Positions 37,675-48,297 of a DNA stretch of 64,000 bases are shown here, piece by piece. The notes beneath the pieces are model-generated. The model saw only the letters and a list, made by a program, of their open reading frames with translations. It was not told the DNA's origin and did no database searches. This DNA comes from Ramlibacter tataouinensis. GTDB lineage: Bacteria; Pseudomonadota; Gammaproteobacteria; Burkholderiales; Burkholderiaceae_C. The stretch is taken from positions 744,001-808,000 of the forward strand of contig NZ_CP116009.1 of NCBI RefSeq assembly GCF_027941915.1. The letters run 5' to 3'. Numbering within the stretch: position 1 is the stretch's first letter; each line of letters starts with the position of its first letter. The position numbers and the translations under genes were made by a program.

Positions 37675-39114
37675 TCAGGCGTTCATCACGGCGACCGCGC
37701 GCGCGTTGAGGTATGCGTCCAGCGCCTCCGGCCCGCCTTCGCTGCCGTAGCCCGAATCCTTGATGCCGCCGAAGGGCATTTCGGCGGAGGGCATGGCGGG
37801 CATGTTGATCCACAGCATGCCCACTTCCACGCGCCGCGCCAGCAGGTCGGCGTTCTTCAGCGAGCGGGTGAAGGCATAGCCGGCCAGCCCGTAGGGCAGG
37901 CGGTTCGATTCGGCGATCGCGTCCTCGAGCTTGTCGAACGCGCGGATCGCGGCCATCGGCCCGAACGGCTCGTCGTTGAACACCTTGGCCTGCAACGGCA
38001 CCTCGTCGAGGATGGTGGGCTGCCAGAAGTTGCCCGCATCGCCGATGCGCTCGCCGCCGGCCAGCACCTTGGCGCCCTTCTCGACCGCGTCCTTCGTGAA
38101 CTCGGCCATGGCCGTCAGGCGGCGCGGGTTGGCCAGCGGGCCCATCTGCGTGCCGTCGGCCAGGCCGTCGCCGACCTTCAGGCCCTGCGCATGCTTCGTC
38201 AGCGCGGCAGCGAAATCCTTGCGGATGCTCTCGTGCACCAGGAAGCGCGTCGGCGAGATGCAGACCTGGCCGGCGTTGCGGAACTTGGCGCCGCCGGCGC
38301 ACTTGACCGCCAGCGCGATGTCGGCGTCCTCGCAGACGATCACCGGCGCGTGGCCGCCCAGCTCCATGGTCACCCGCTTCATGTGCTGGCCCGCCATGGC
38401 GGCCAGTTGCTTGCCCACCGGCGTCGAGCCGGTGAAGGTGATCTTGCGGATCACCGGATGCGGGATCAGGTAGCTGGAGATCTCGGCCGGATCGCCATAG
38501 ACCAGCCCCAGCACGCCGGGCGGCAGGCCCGCGTCCTGGAAGGCGCGCACCAGCTCGGCCGGCGCCGCCGGGGTTTCCTCCGGCGCCTTCACCAGCATCG
38601 AGCAGCCGGCGGCCAGCGCGGCGCCGACCTTGCGCACCACCTGGTTGATCGGGAAGTTCCAGGGCGTGAACGCGGCCACCGGGCCGACCGGGTCCTTCAG
38701 CACCATCTGGCGGATCGCCAAGTTGCCGCGCGAGGGCACGATGCGGCCGTAGACACGGAAGCCCTCTTCGGCGAACCACTCGATGATGTCGGCGGCGGCC
38801 AGTGCCTCGCCCTTGGCTTCCACCAGCGGCTTGCCCTGTTCCTGGGTCAGCAGGCGGCCGATCGCCTCGGCCCGCTCGCGCATCAGGCCGGCGGCCTTGC
38901 GCATGATCTTGCTGCGCTCGGCGGCCGTCATGTCGCGCCAGGTCTCGAAGCCCTTCTGGGCCGATTCCAGCGCACGGTCGAGGTCGGCCCTGCCGGCGTG
39001 GGCCACGCGGCCGATCTCCTGGCCGGTTGCCGGGTTGTGCACCGCCAGGGTGCGGCCATCGGCGGCGTCCTGCCACTCGCCATGGATGAAGAGCTGGGTG
39101 TTCCGGTAGGTCAT
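37675..39114 (-). CDS. Aldehyde dehydrogenase, succinate-semialdehyde dehydrogenase-like
   Basis: A 479-residue NAD(P)+-dependent aldehyde dehydrogenase. The N-terminus [25 protein letters not shown], glutamate general base in [10 protein letters not shown], catalytic Cys in [14 protein letters not shown] and C-terminal [12 protein letters not shown] place it near the GabD/succinate-semialdehyde group. No GABA or 4-hydroxybutyrate gene adjoins it, so the substrate is inferred from family only. I chose the ATG at 39114; an ORF extension to 39252 is non-coding in character. Confidence 0.9.
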   Translation of the reverse strand: MTYRNTQLFIHGEWQDAADGRTLAVHNPATGQEIGRVAHAGRADLDRALESAQKGFETWRDMTAAERSKIMRKAAGLMRERAEAIGRLLTQEQGKPLVEAKGEALAAADIIEWFAEEGFRVYGRIVPSRGNLAIRQMVLKDPVGPVAAFTPWNFPINQVVRKVGAALAAGCSMLVKAPEETPAAPAELVRAFQDAGLPPGVLGLVYGDPAEISSYLIPHPVIRKITFTGSTPVGKQLAAMAGQHMKRVTMELGGHAPVIVCEDADIALAVKCAGGAKFRNAGQVCISPTRFLVHESIRKDFAAALTKHAQGLKVGDGLADGTQMGPLANPRRLTAMAEFTKDAVEKGAKVLAGGERIGDAGNFWQPTILDEVPLQAKVFNDEPFGPMAAIRAFDKLEDAIAESNRLPYGLAGYAFTRSLKNADLLARRVEVGMLWINMPAMPSAEMPFGGIKDSGYGSEGGPEALDAYLNARAVAVMNA

Positions 39115-39214
39115 GGTTTCGCTGAGAGCGGGGGAGAAAACCGTTGATTGTCGGTGATTGACAAATCCGGATTCCGACGGCGTCGGGATGGCCGCTTCCA
39201 GCCGAGCGCCCCGC

Positions 39215-39224
39215 AAAAAAAAAA
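39215..39224 (+). repeat. Homopolymeric A10 tract
   Basis: Ten consecutive adenines lie in the intergenic region upstream of the UDP-glucuronate decarboxylase gene, in a window where such runs are rare. It may act as a curved upstream promoter element or be a slippage site. Confidence 0.5.
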
Positions 39225-39270
39225 GAACTCTGCCGCAGTCGGCCGCGCGCACAAGAGCCCGGTCACTCGA

Positions 39271-39276
39271 TATAAA
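39271..39276 (+). promoter_or_regulatory. Candidate -10 box of the UDP-xylose synthase gene
   Basis: TATAAA at 39271-39276 stands out in a GC-rich region, 43 bases before the start codon at 39320 and close to the expected transcription start. The corresponding -35 region is weak. AGGAG at 39305-39309 is the ribosome-binding site. Confidence 0.4.
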
Positions 39277-39319
39277 CGCCTCAGGAGGGGGCGTTCTTCA
39301 TCGCAGGAGCAGCAACCCC

Positions 39320-40282
<963 letters not shown>

Positions 40283-40292
40283 AAGGCGCGAC

Positions 40293-41273
40293 TTGGAGCC
40301 GCTGGCGCCCGATGACGTGGGCGCACGCTGGATGGCCGCGATGCGCGCGGGCGACTGGGCCGCGGCCTGGCGCGCCACCGACGCGCTGGAAATCCCGCGC
40401 CGCCGGATGCAATCGCAGCCCGGCTTCGAGCGCCGGCCCTGGCACCTGTGCTGGGACGGCACCCCGTTCGAGGGCCGTACCGTGCTGGTGCGCTGCGAGC
40501 ACGGACTGGGCGACACGCTGCAGTTCCTGCGTTTCGTTCCGCTGCTGCGACAGCGCGCCCGCGAGCTGCACCTGATGGTGCAACCGCCCCTCGTGGCGCT
40601 GCTCACCGGCGCGCCGGGCCTGGGCCAGGTGCACGACGGCTGGCAAGGTCCCCACTGGCCGAAGCACGAGGTCGAGATCGAGGTGATGGAACTGGCCTAT
40701 GCCTTGCGCACCACGGCCGCCACCTTGCCGCCGCCCTATCCGCACCTGGCCGGGCAGGCCGGCCGGCGCTCGCGCTTGCGGATCGGGGAGGAGCCGGGCC
40801 AGGGCCGGGTGCGGGTCGGCCTGCTCTGGGCCGCCAGCGACTGGGACAGCAGCCGCTCCCTGCCGTGGCCGGTGCTGGCCCCCCTGCTGCGTTGTCCCGG
40901 GGTTCGCTTCCACGCGCTGCAGCAGGGTCCGGCAGCGCATGCAGCCGCGCTGGACCCCGCCGTGGTGCCGCTGTGGCAGCGCACCGACCGCATCGAGGAT
41001 GCCGCCGCCGCCATGCTGCAGATGGACCTCGTGATCGCCATCGACGGCATGGCCGCCCACCTGGCAGGCGGCCAGGGCCGGCCGACCTGGTTGCTGCTCA
41101 AGCACGAAGCCGACTGGCGCTGGATGGACGGGCGCAGCGACTCGCCCTGGTACCCGTCGATGCGCCTGTTCCGCCAGCGCCGTGCCGGCGACTGGGCGGG
41201 TTTGGTCGACGAGGTGGCCGCGGCCCTGTCGGCATGGAGCACGGCGGCCGCTGCGCCTTGCCCGCCGGGCTGA
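40293..41273 (+). CDS. GT9-like glycosyltransferase
   Basis: A 326-residue protein resembling the heptosyltransferase-like domain that often follows TPR repeats. It shows TVLVRCEHGLGDTLQFLRFVPLL near residue 60, then VRVGLLWAASDWDSSRSLPW and a C-terminal MDLVIAIDGMAAHLAGG (the usual nucleotide-sugar site is DT/D.xxAHLAGA). The final region WLLLKHEADWRWM matches the family. There are no TPRs. The TTG start at 40293 has GAAAGG about 7 bases upstream. It probably transfers a sugar in the pathway fed by UDP-xylose, but this is inference. Confidence 0.75.
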   Translation: MEPLAPDDVGARWMAAMRAGDWAAAWRATDALEIPRRRMQSQPGFERRPWHLCWDGTPFEGRTVLVRCEHGLGDTLQFLRFVPLLRQRARELHLMVQPPLVALLTGAPGLGQVHDGWQGPHWPKHEVEIEVMELAYALRTTAATLPPPYPHLAGQAGRRSRLRIGEEPGQGRVRVGLLWAASDWDSSRSLPWPVLAPLLRCPGVRFHALQQGPAAHAAALDPAVVPLWQRTDRIEDAAAAMLQMDLVIAIDGMAAHLAGGQGRPTWLLLKHEADWRWMDGRSDSPWYPSMRLFRQRRAGDWAGLVDEVAAALSAWSTAAAAPCPPG

Positions 41274-41292
41274 ACATCGAGCCCAGCCCGGC
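41264..41292 (+). terminator. Terminator hairpin after the GT9-like gene
   Basis: GCCGGGCTG (41264-41272) and CAGCCCGGC (41284-41292) form a perfect 9-bp stem around an 11-nt loop, overlapping the stop codon and followed by TTCTC. It lies between convergent genes. Confidence 0.5.
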
Positions 41293-41315
41293 TTCTCGCC
41301 GCCGATACCCGGCGC

Positions 41316-42179
41316 TCAGAGGTTGGTCTGCTGCGGCGGAACGACGCCCGGATCCGGCAGTTCGCCGGCGGTCGCACCGGAACTGGCGCGCGGCACCGCA
41401 CCGCCCAGCGCATAGCTGGTCATCGTGATGCCGCCCATGGTGCCGCCCTCGGCGAAGGGCGCAACCGTCTCGCCGCCGGCATGCGCCAGCCCGGCCAGGT
41501 ACAGCAGGGGGATGAAGTGCTCGGGCGTCGGCACCGACAGCCGGTAGTCGGCATGGGCCTGCACCGACAGCAGCTGCTGCGGGTCGCTGGTCATGATGCG
41601 GCGCACCTCGGCGTCGAAGCGCTCGCCCCAGTCCCAGGCGCGATCGTCCAGGCCCCAGTCGATGCGGCGCAGGTTGTGCACCACGTTGCCGCTGCCCAGG
41701 ATGAAGACGCCGCGCTCGCGCAGCGGCGCCAGCCGCGCGCCCAGGTCGAAGTGGTACTGCGGCGACTCGCCGCTGTGGATGGACAGCTGCAGCACCGGCA
41801 CGTCGGCATCCGGGAACATGTGGGCCAGCACCGACCAGGTGCCGTGGTCCAGGCCCCAACTGTCCTCGTCCAGCCCGACGTAGGCCGGCTGCACCACGTC
41901 GGCGATCTCGCCGGCCACCTCGGGCGAGCCGGGTGCCGGGTAGTCGTACTCGAACAGTTCGCGCGGAAAGCCGAAGAAGTCGTGGATCACGCGCGGCCGC
42001 TCCATCGCCGTCACGGCGCTGCCCTGGATGAACCAGTGCGCCGAGATGCACAGGATGGCGCGCGGCCGCGGCAGGCTGCGGCCGAGCTCGCGCCAGGCGC
42101 TGGTGAAGCGGTTGGTCTCCAGCGTGTTCATCGGGCTGCCGTGGCCGATGAAGGCGGCGGGCATGCGGGTCTGGGTCAT
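41316..42179 (-). CDS. Extradiol ring-cleavage dioxygenase, DODA/YgiD type
   Basis: A 287-residue class III LigB-type dioxygenase similar to E. coli YgiD (4,5-DOPA extradiol dioxygenase). The metal ligands are visible in FIGHGSPMNTLE, CISAHWFIQG and GSGNVVHNLRR, with the terminal His in THEHFIP-like TPEHFIPLLY. A long C-terminal tail (TSYALGGAVPRASSGATAG) follows. The physiological substrate is uncertain; it has no evident link to the surrounding sugar genes. Confidence 0.9.
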   Translation of the reverse strand: MTQTRMPAAFIGHGSPMNTLETNRFTSAWRELGRSLPRPRAILCISAHWFIQGSAVTAMERPRVIHDFFGFPRELFEYDYPAPGSPEVAGEIADVVQPAYVGLDEDSWGLDHGTWSVLAHMFPDADVPVLQLSIHSGESPQYHFDLGARLAPLRERGVFILGSGNVVHNLRRIDWGLDDRAWDWGERFDAEVRRIMTSDPQQLLSVQAHADYRLSVPTPEHFIPLLYLAGLAHAGGETVAPFAEGGTMGGITMTSYALGGAVPRASSGATAGELPDPGVVPPQQTNL

Positions 42180-42287
42180 GGTGCGGCTTTGAAGGGAAGT
42201 CGGCGCAGGATAGCGCCGAAGCCGAGGGCCTGCAGGCGCCAGCGAGTGACACAGCCGGCTTGCGCCGAGATGGCAGATGCTGAGACC

Positions 42288-42914
42288 TCAGGTCCCGGGG
42301 CCTTGGCCCGGTTCGACATCGCCCCCCGTCGCATTCACCAGCCTCACCTGCAGCCAGCCCTGGCCCGCCTCGACGATGCTGAGGGAGCCGGGGGCTACCT
42401 CGAAACGCTCCAGGTCGTCGAGCGACATGTGGAGGACAGTCGCCAGGACGGCCTTGATGACGTCGCCGTGCGAGGCGATCAGCACGGCGCCGGCCGGATG
42501 ACGTTGGCGCAGTTGCTCCAGGGCCTCCACGGCGCGCTGCCGCACCTGCGGCAGCGTCTCGCCGCCGGGCGGCCGGGCCTGGCTGCGGTGCTCGCACCAG
42601 TCGCGCCAGCGCTGGCCCTCGCGCGCCAGCGCCTCGAAATCGCGCCCGGCCCATTCGCCGAAATCGATCTCGTCGAACGCGTCCAGCACCCGCACCGGCA
42701 GCCGGCGCCGGCCGGCCAGCGGCGCCACCGTCTCCTGCGCGCGCGGCTGCGGGCTGCTGTAGATCGCCGCGATGTCCCAGCCGTCGAGGCGGCGCACCAG
42801 CGCCTCGGCCTGCAGCCAGCCGTGCGCATTGAGCGATACGCCGGGCAGCCGCCCGGCGATGCCGCGCCCGAGCCAGTCGTGGGCGCCGTGCCGCACGAGC
42901 AGGAAGGTGGTCAC
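42288..42914 (-). CDS. Histidine phosphatase (phosphoglycerate mutase-like)
   Basis: A 208-residue branch-1 histidine phosphatase. The phosphohistidine motif is LLVRHGAHDW (RHG), followed by IYSSPQPRAQET, DEIDFGEWAG and the second catalytic His in LIASHGDVIKA. The GTG start at 42914 overlaps the stop of the glycoside hydrolase gene (GTGA), and that gene in turn overlaps the inositol-3-phosphate synthase gene, so the three form one unit. A phosphatase acting on inositol phosphate or on a glycosyl-inositol phosphate would complete the pathway. That role is inferred from the context only. Confidence 0.88.
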   Translation of the reverse strand: MTTFLLVRHGAHDWLGRGIAGRLPGVSLNAHGWLQAEALVRRLDGWDIAAIYSSPQPRAQETVAPLAGRRRLPVRVLDAFDEIDFGEWAGRDFEALAREGQRWRDWCEHRSQARPPGGETLPQVRQRAVEALEQLRQRHPAGAVLIASHGDVIKAVLATVLHMSLDDLERFEVAPGSLSIVEAGQGWLQVRLVNATGGDVEPGQGPGT

Positions 42915-43842
42915 GCCACGGCCACCTCGCCCTCGGCCGCGCCGGCCGATGCACCCCGCGCCGGCGCATAGCGCCGCACCATGCGCGCACAGAACTCGGC
43001 GAACTCCTGCGGCACCTGGGGCGCGCTGGTGTGGTGCGGGTTCAGGCCGCGGTGCTCGGGCGTGAAGCAGAAGGTCAGCGTGACGTCGAACGCCTCCAGC
43101 GCGGCCATCTGCCGGTCGAACCATGCATCCGCGCCTGGCCGGAAGCTGTCGGCCCAGGACAGCCCGGTGCGCAGCTTCCTCACGCCCAGCCGGTGCAGCC
43201 AGCGCACCGCGTCATCCAGCCGGGGGTCCTCGAAGTGGAACCACTGGCAGATGCCCAGGCCGGGTGTGTAGTCGGCAAAGCGCGCACAGGCCCGCTTGGG
43301 CGAACCATCCTCGCGCAGCAGGCCCATGTGGAAGTGCCGGTAGTAGCTGGAGCCCTCGGCCTCGCGGTGCCGGGTGGTCGCCGGCCACGCCCGCGGCAGG
43401 TCGTACAGCGAGTACCAATGGATGCGCGGCGCGCGCCCCAGCAGCAGCTCGGCCGTGCGCTTCAGCCCCCAGTCCTGCACCTCTTCCGCCCCGAAGCTGG
43501 ACACACCCACTTCGGTCACCCACACCGGCAGCGGCAGCACGGCCTGGATCTCGGCCAGCCGGGCCGGCCACTCGTCGATGGGCCAATGGTTCCAGTCGAG
43601 CGGAAAGCCATGGACCGCCACGGCATCCAGGTCGCGCAGCGCACCGGCATCGCGCAGCCGCTGCATGAACAGCGGATCGATCGGGGAGATGCCGCCCAGC
43701 ACGCGCGTGAGCGGCGGGCTCTCGGCCTTCACGGCCGCGGCCGCGAGCTGCACCATCTGCGCGAAGCGGGACCATTCGGGGTCCAGCTCCAGGTCCCAGT
43801 GCGACTTGTTGTTCGGTTCGTTCCAGAACTTGACGGCTTCGA

Positions 43843-43846
<4 letters not shown>
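42911..43846 (-). CDS. Clan GH-A glycoside hydrolase-like protein, apparently circularly permuted
   Basis: A 311-residue protein with the motifs of a GH39/cellulase-type TIM barrel in an unusual order. It starts with VKFWNEPN (acid/base Glu10, normally on strand 4), then HGFP and [10 protein letters not shown] (nucleophile Glu112, strand 7), WYSLYDLP (strand 8) and [12 protein letters not shown] (normally near the C-terminus). Only after that come [41 protein letters not shown] and [14 protein letters not shown], which are normally strands 1-3. No signal peptide is seen, so it acts in the cytoplasm. The ATG overlaps the stop of the inositol-3-phosphate synthase gene. It might hydrolyse or transglycosylate a glycoside intermediate. 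Confidence 0.82.
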
Positions 43847-44988
<1,142 letters not shown>

Positions 44989-45125
44989 GCATCGCTCCTG
45001 CAACAGCCAGCGGCACATCCTACTTGCGCAACGAGCTCCTCCTCGCAGGTTTCCTGCCCATCGATGCGAATATTTTCATGAAGCGTTAGAGGCCGACCCA
45101 CGGACACAGCGTAAACACATAACAT

Positions 45126-45151
45126 CGGTTTCCTCCTAAGAACGAAAAACC
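45126..45151. promoter_or_regulatory. Divergent intergenic region with a strong minus-strand Shine-Dalgarno
   Basis: On the minus strand AGGAGG (complement of 45132-45137) is followed after 6 bases by an ATG at 45125, which opens a reading frame running out of frame into the inositol-3-phosphate synthase gene. On the plus strand the same region precedes the epimerase ATG at 45152, which has no clear ribosome-binding site. The whole 163-base gap (44989-45151) is AT-richer than its surroundings and presumably holds both divergent promoters. Confidence 0.35.
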
Positions 45152-46267
45152 ATGCGAAATGTCCTGATCACCGGGGGCGCCGGTTTCATCGGATCGCATC
45201 TGGCTGACGAGCTGTTGCGCCACGGTTATCGGGTGAGGGTGTTCGACGCCCTGGTTGAACAGGTGCATGGCGAGGAGCGGCGGCGGCCGCCCTACCTCGA
45301 CCCCGATGTCGAACTGCAGGTCGGCGACGTGTGCGACGCCGATGCGATGGCCCGCGCACTCGAGGGCATCGACGCGGTCTTCCACTTTGCGGCCGCGGTG
45401 GGCGTGGGCCAGAGCATGTACGAGATCGCCCACTACACCCGCACCAACAACCTCGGCACCGCCGTGCTGCTGGAAGCCCTGATCGCCCGGCCGGTGCAGC
45501 GGCTGGTGGTGGCCTCCAGCATGAGCCTGTACGGCGAAGGCCTGTACCGCAACGCGAGCGGCCAGGTGGCCGAGGCCGGCGAGCGCACGCTCGAGCAGCT
45601 GAAGCGCGGCGACTGGGAGTTGCACGAACCCGGCGGTGGCCTGCTGCAACCCGTCCCGACGCCGGAGAGCAAGAGCCCGGCACTGGCCTCGATCTATGCG
45701 CTGTCGAAGTACGACCAGGAACGCATGTGCCTGCTGGCAGCTCGTGCATACAATTTCGATGCCGTTGCGTTGCGATTCTTCAATGCTTACGGTCCGAGGC
45801 AATCGCTTTCGAATCCCTATACCGGCGTGCTGGCGATCTTTGCCTCGCGCCTGCTCAACGGCAGCCCGCCCCGGATCTTCGAGGACGGCCTGCAGCAGCG
45901 CGACTTCGTCAGCGTGTACGACGTGGCCCGCGGCTGCCGACTGGCGCTGCAGTCGGCCCGGGCCGCCGGCGAAGTCTTCAACATCGGCAGCGGCCAGCCC
46001 CAGACCGTGCGGTCCATTGCCGCGCGCCTGGCCCGGGTGATGGGCCGGCCAGCCATGGATCCGGAGATCGTCGGCAAGTACCGGGTCGGCGACATCCGCC
46101 ACTGCTTCGCCGACATCTCCCGGGCCCGGCAGGTGCTCGGCTACGAGCCGCAGGTCACGCTGGACGACGGCATGGCCGAGCTGTCGGCCTGGCTGGCCGG
46201 GCAGGCGGCCGTGGACAAGGTGGCGCAGGCCAGCGCCGAACTCAGCGCCCGGGGACTCACCGTATGA
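45152..46267 (+). CDS. NAD-dependent sugar-nucleotide epimerase/dehydratase
   Basis: A 371-residue extended SDR with TGGAGFIGSHLADELLRHG, FHFAAAVGVGQSMYEIAHYTRTNN, the Ser of VASSMSLYGEG, catalytic YALSKYDQE (YxxxK) and ALRFFNAYGPRQSLSNPYTG. It resembles the group annotated as dTDP-L-rhamnose 4-epimerase or generic UDP-sugar 4-epimerases. It is the first gene of a ten-gene operon. Its stop overlaps the next start. The exact nucleotide-sugar substrate cannot be read from sequence. Confidence 0.9.
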   Translation: MRNVLITGGAGFIGSHLADELLRHGYRVRVFDALVEQVHGEERRRPPYLDPDVELQVGDVCDADAMARALEGIDAVFHFAAAVGVGQSMYEIAHYTRTNNLGTAVLLEALIARPVQRLVVASSMSLYGEGLYRNASGQVAEAGERTLEQLKRGDWELHEPGGGLLQPVPTPESKSPALASIYALSKYDQERMCLLAARAYNFDAVALRFFNAYGPRQSLSNPYTGVLAIFASRLLNGSPPRIFEDGLQQRDFVSVYDVARGCRLALQSARAAGEVFNIGSGQPQTVRSIAARLARVMGRPAMDPEIVGKYRVGDIRHCFADISRARQVLGYEPQVTLDDGMAELSAWLAGQAAVDKVAQASAELSARGLTV

Positions 46268-47334
46268 GCGGGCCGCTGACCCTGATCACCGGGGGCGCCG
46301 GCTTCATCGGATCCAACCTCGCCCATCGCCTGCTGGCCATGGGCCGCAAGGTCCGCATCCTGGACAACCTGTCGCGCCCGGGCGTCGAGCAGAACCTGGC
46401 CTGGCTGCGCGAGCAGCACGGCCAGGCGCTGCAGGTGGTCACCGGCGACGTGCGCGACGAACAGGCCGTGCAGCAGGCCGTGGCCGGCGTTGCCCAGGTC
46501 TTCCATTTCGCGGCGCAGGTCGCGGTGACGACCAGCCTGGCCGATCCGCGCACCGACTTCGCGATCAACGCCCAGGGCACGCTCAACCTGCTGGAGGCCA
46601 TCCGGGCACGCCCCGTGCCCCCTTTCTTCCTGATGACATCGACCAACAAGGTCTATGGCGACCTGGCCGACCTCGCCCTGCAGCCGATCGGCCGGCACTA
46701 CCAGCCGCTCGACCTGGCGGTGCAGGCCCGCGGCGTGTCCGAGCGCCGCCCGCTGGATTTCCACAGCCCCTACGGCTGCTCCAAGGGCACGGCCGACCAG
46801 TACGCGCTGGACTACGCGCGCAGCTACGGCCTGTGCACGGTCGTGTTCCGCATGAGCTGCATCTACGGCCCGCGCCAGTTCGGCACCGAGGACCAGGGCT
46901 GGGTCGCGCATTTCCTGCTGCGCGCGATGAACGGCCAGCCGATCACCATCTACGGCGACGGGCGCCAGGTGCGCGACATCCTGTTCGTCGAGGACCTGGT
47001 CCATGCCTTCCTGCTGGCGGAGCAGAACGGCCGGGCGCTGGCCGGCCGGGCCTTCAACATCGGCGGCGGCCCGCGCAACGCCATCAGCCTGCTCGACCTG
47101 ATCGACCGGATCCAGGTGCTGGAGGGGGGTCCGCCGGCGGTGGCCTTCGACGAGTGGCGCACCGGCGACCAGCGCTACTACGTCAGCGATACGCGCGCCT
47201 TCGAGCAGGCCACCGGCTGGCGGCCCAGGGTGTCGTCGGCCGCGGGCATCGCGCGGCTGCACGCCTGGCTGGGCCTGCATCGCCGGCCGCCGGCGCCGGA
47301 GTCCGACTTGCAGGCCGCCGCCGCAGCCCATTGA
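46264..47334 (+). CDS. CDP-paratose 2-epimerase-like sugar-nucleotide epimerase
   Basis: A 356-residue extended SDR with TGGAGFIGSNLAHRLL, TSTNKVYGDL and catalytic YGCSKGTADQYALDY (YxxxK). The segment MSCIYGPRQFGTEDQGWVAHF strongly recalls CDP-tyvelose (CDP-paratose) 2-epimerases, which invert C2. The genes for CDP-paratose synthesis are not in the window, so it may act on another sugar nucleotide. It overlaps both its upstream neighbour (ATGA) and, nearly, the next gene. Confidence 0.88.
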   Translation: MSGPLTLITGGAGFIGSNLAHRLLAMGRKVRILDNLSRPGVEQNLAWLREQHGQALQVVTGDVRDEQAVQQAVAGVAQVFHFAAQVAVTTSLADPRTDFAINAQGTLNLLEAIRARPVPPFFLMTSTNKVYGDLADLALQPIGRHYQPLDLAVQARGVSERRPLDFHSPYGCSKGTADQYALDYARSYGLCTVVFRMSCIYGPRQFGTEDQGWVAHFLLRAMNGQPITIYGDGRQVRDILFVEDLVHAFLLAEQNGRALAGRAFNIGGGPRNAISLLDLIDRIQVLEGGPPAVAFDEWRTGDQRYYVSDTRAFEQATGWRPRVSSAAGIARLHAWLGLHRRPPAPESDLQAAAAAH

Positions 47335-47343
47335 CGCAGTCCC

Positions 47344-48297
47344 ATGCAAGCATGCGTGATCGCCGGGCCCCAGCAGGCCCTCCTGCAGGACGCGTCCCGC
47401 CCCGAGCCCGGCCCCGGCCAGGTGCTGCTGCAGCTGGAGGGCTCGGGCGTGTGCGCGTCCAGCCTGCCGGTGTGGGAAGGCCGCAGCTGGTTCGAGTACC
47501 CGCAGCCGCCGGGCGCGCCGGGGCATGAGGGCTGGGGGCGCATTGCCGCGGTGGGAGCGGGCGTCGAGCGCCTGGCCCCCGGCGATCGCGTCGCGGCGCT
47601 GAGCTTCCGGGCCCATGCGGAGTACGACCTGGCGCAGGCCGATGCGGTCGTGCCGCTGCCGGCTGCGCTGGCGGGCAAGGCCCTGCCGGGTGAGCCGCTG
47701 GGCTGCGCGGTCAACATCTTCCGCCGCAGCGACATCCGCGCCGGGCACGCGGTGGCCATCGTCGGCCTCGGCTTCCTCGGCTGCCTGCTGACGCAACTGG
47801 CGGTGCACGCCGGGGCGCGCGTCATCGCGATTTCGCGCCGCGGCTTCTCGCTGGACTTTGCACGCCGGTGCGGCGCACAGGAGCTGGTTCCCATGGACGA
47901 CCACCAGCGCGTGATCGAACGGGTCAAGGCGCTGACCGGCGGCCGCTGGTGCGAGCGCGTGATCGAGGCGACCGGGCTGGAGGGGCCGCTGCAGCTGGCC
48001 AGCGAGCTGGCGGCGGTGCGCGGCCGGCTGGTGATCGCCGGCTACCACCAGGACGGGATGCGGCAGGTCAACGTGCAGCTGTGGAACTGGCGCGGGCTGG
48101 ACGTCGTCAACGCCCACGAACGCGATCCGCGGGTCTATGTCGAGGGCATGCGCATGGCGGTGGACCTGATGGCCGCGGGCGTGCTGGATCCGGAGCCGCT
48201 GTACACGCACCGCCTGCCGCTGGACCGCCTGGGCGAAGCGCTCGAGCTGACCCGCACGCGGCCCGACGGGTTCATGAAGGCGCTGGTGGTGGCATGA
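47344..48297 (+). CDS. Medium-chain dehydrogenase/reductase (zinc-type alcohol dehydrogenase family)
   Basis: A 317-residue MDR protein with a GroES-like N-terminal domain (GSGVCASSLPVWEG, GHEGWGRIAAVGAGVERLAPGDRVA) and a Rossmann domain (AVAIVGLGFLGCLLTQLAVHAGARVIAISRR). The catalytic-zinc position is partly kept: Cys in GVCAS and His-Glu in PGHEG. The structural-zinc lobe with four Cys is absent. It probably oxidises or reduces a polyol or sugar hydroxyl, and the next gene, a Gfo/Idh/MocA dehydrogenase, is its translational partner (ATGA). Confidence 0.88.
   Translation: MQACVIAGPQQALLQDASRPEPGPGQVLLQLEGSGVCASSLPVWEGRSWFEYPQPPGAPGHEGWGRIAAVGAGVERLAPGDRVAALSFRAHAEYDLAQADAVVPLPAALAGKALPGEPLGCAVNIFRRSDIRAGHAVAIVGLGFLGCLLTQLAVHAGARVIAISRRGFSLDFARRCGAQELVPMDDHQRVIERVKALTGGRWCERVIEATGLEGPLQLASELAAVRGRLVIAGYHQDGMRQVNVQLWNWRGLDVVNAHERDPRVYVEGMRMAVDLMAAGVLDPEPLYTHRLPLDRLGEALELTRTRPDGFMKALVVA

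Noticed and set aside
39158..39163. TTGACA as the -35 box of the UDP-xylose synthase gene
   Set aside because: No -10-like sequence lies 16-18 bases downstream, and it is 160 bases from the start codon; TATAAA at 39271 is a better candidate without it.
39158..39319. Extension of the UDP-xylose synthase ORF to an upstream start at 39158
   Set aside because: The extra 54 residues are basic and unstructured, and AGGAG supports the ATG at 39320, which gives the normal N-terminus.
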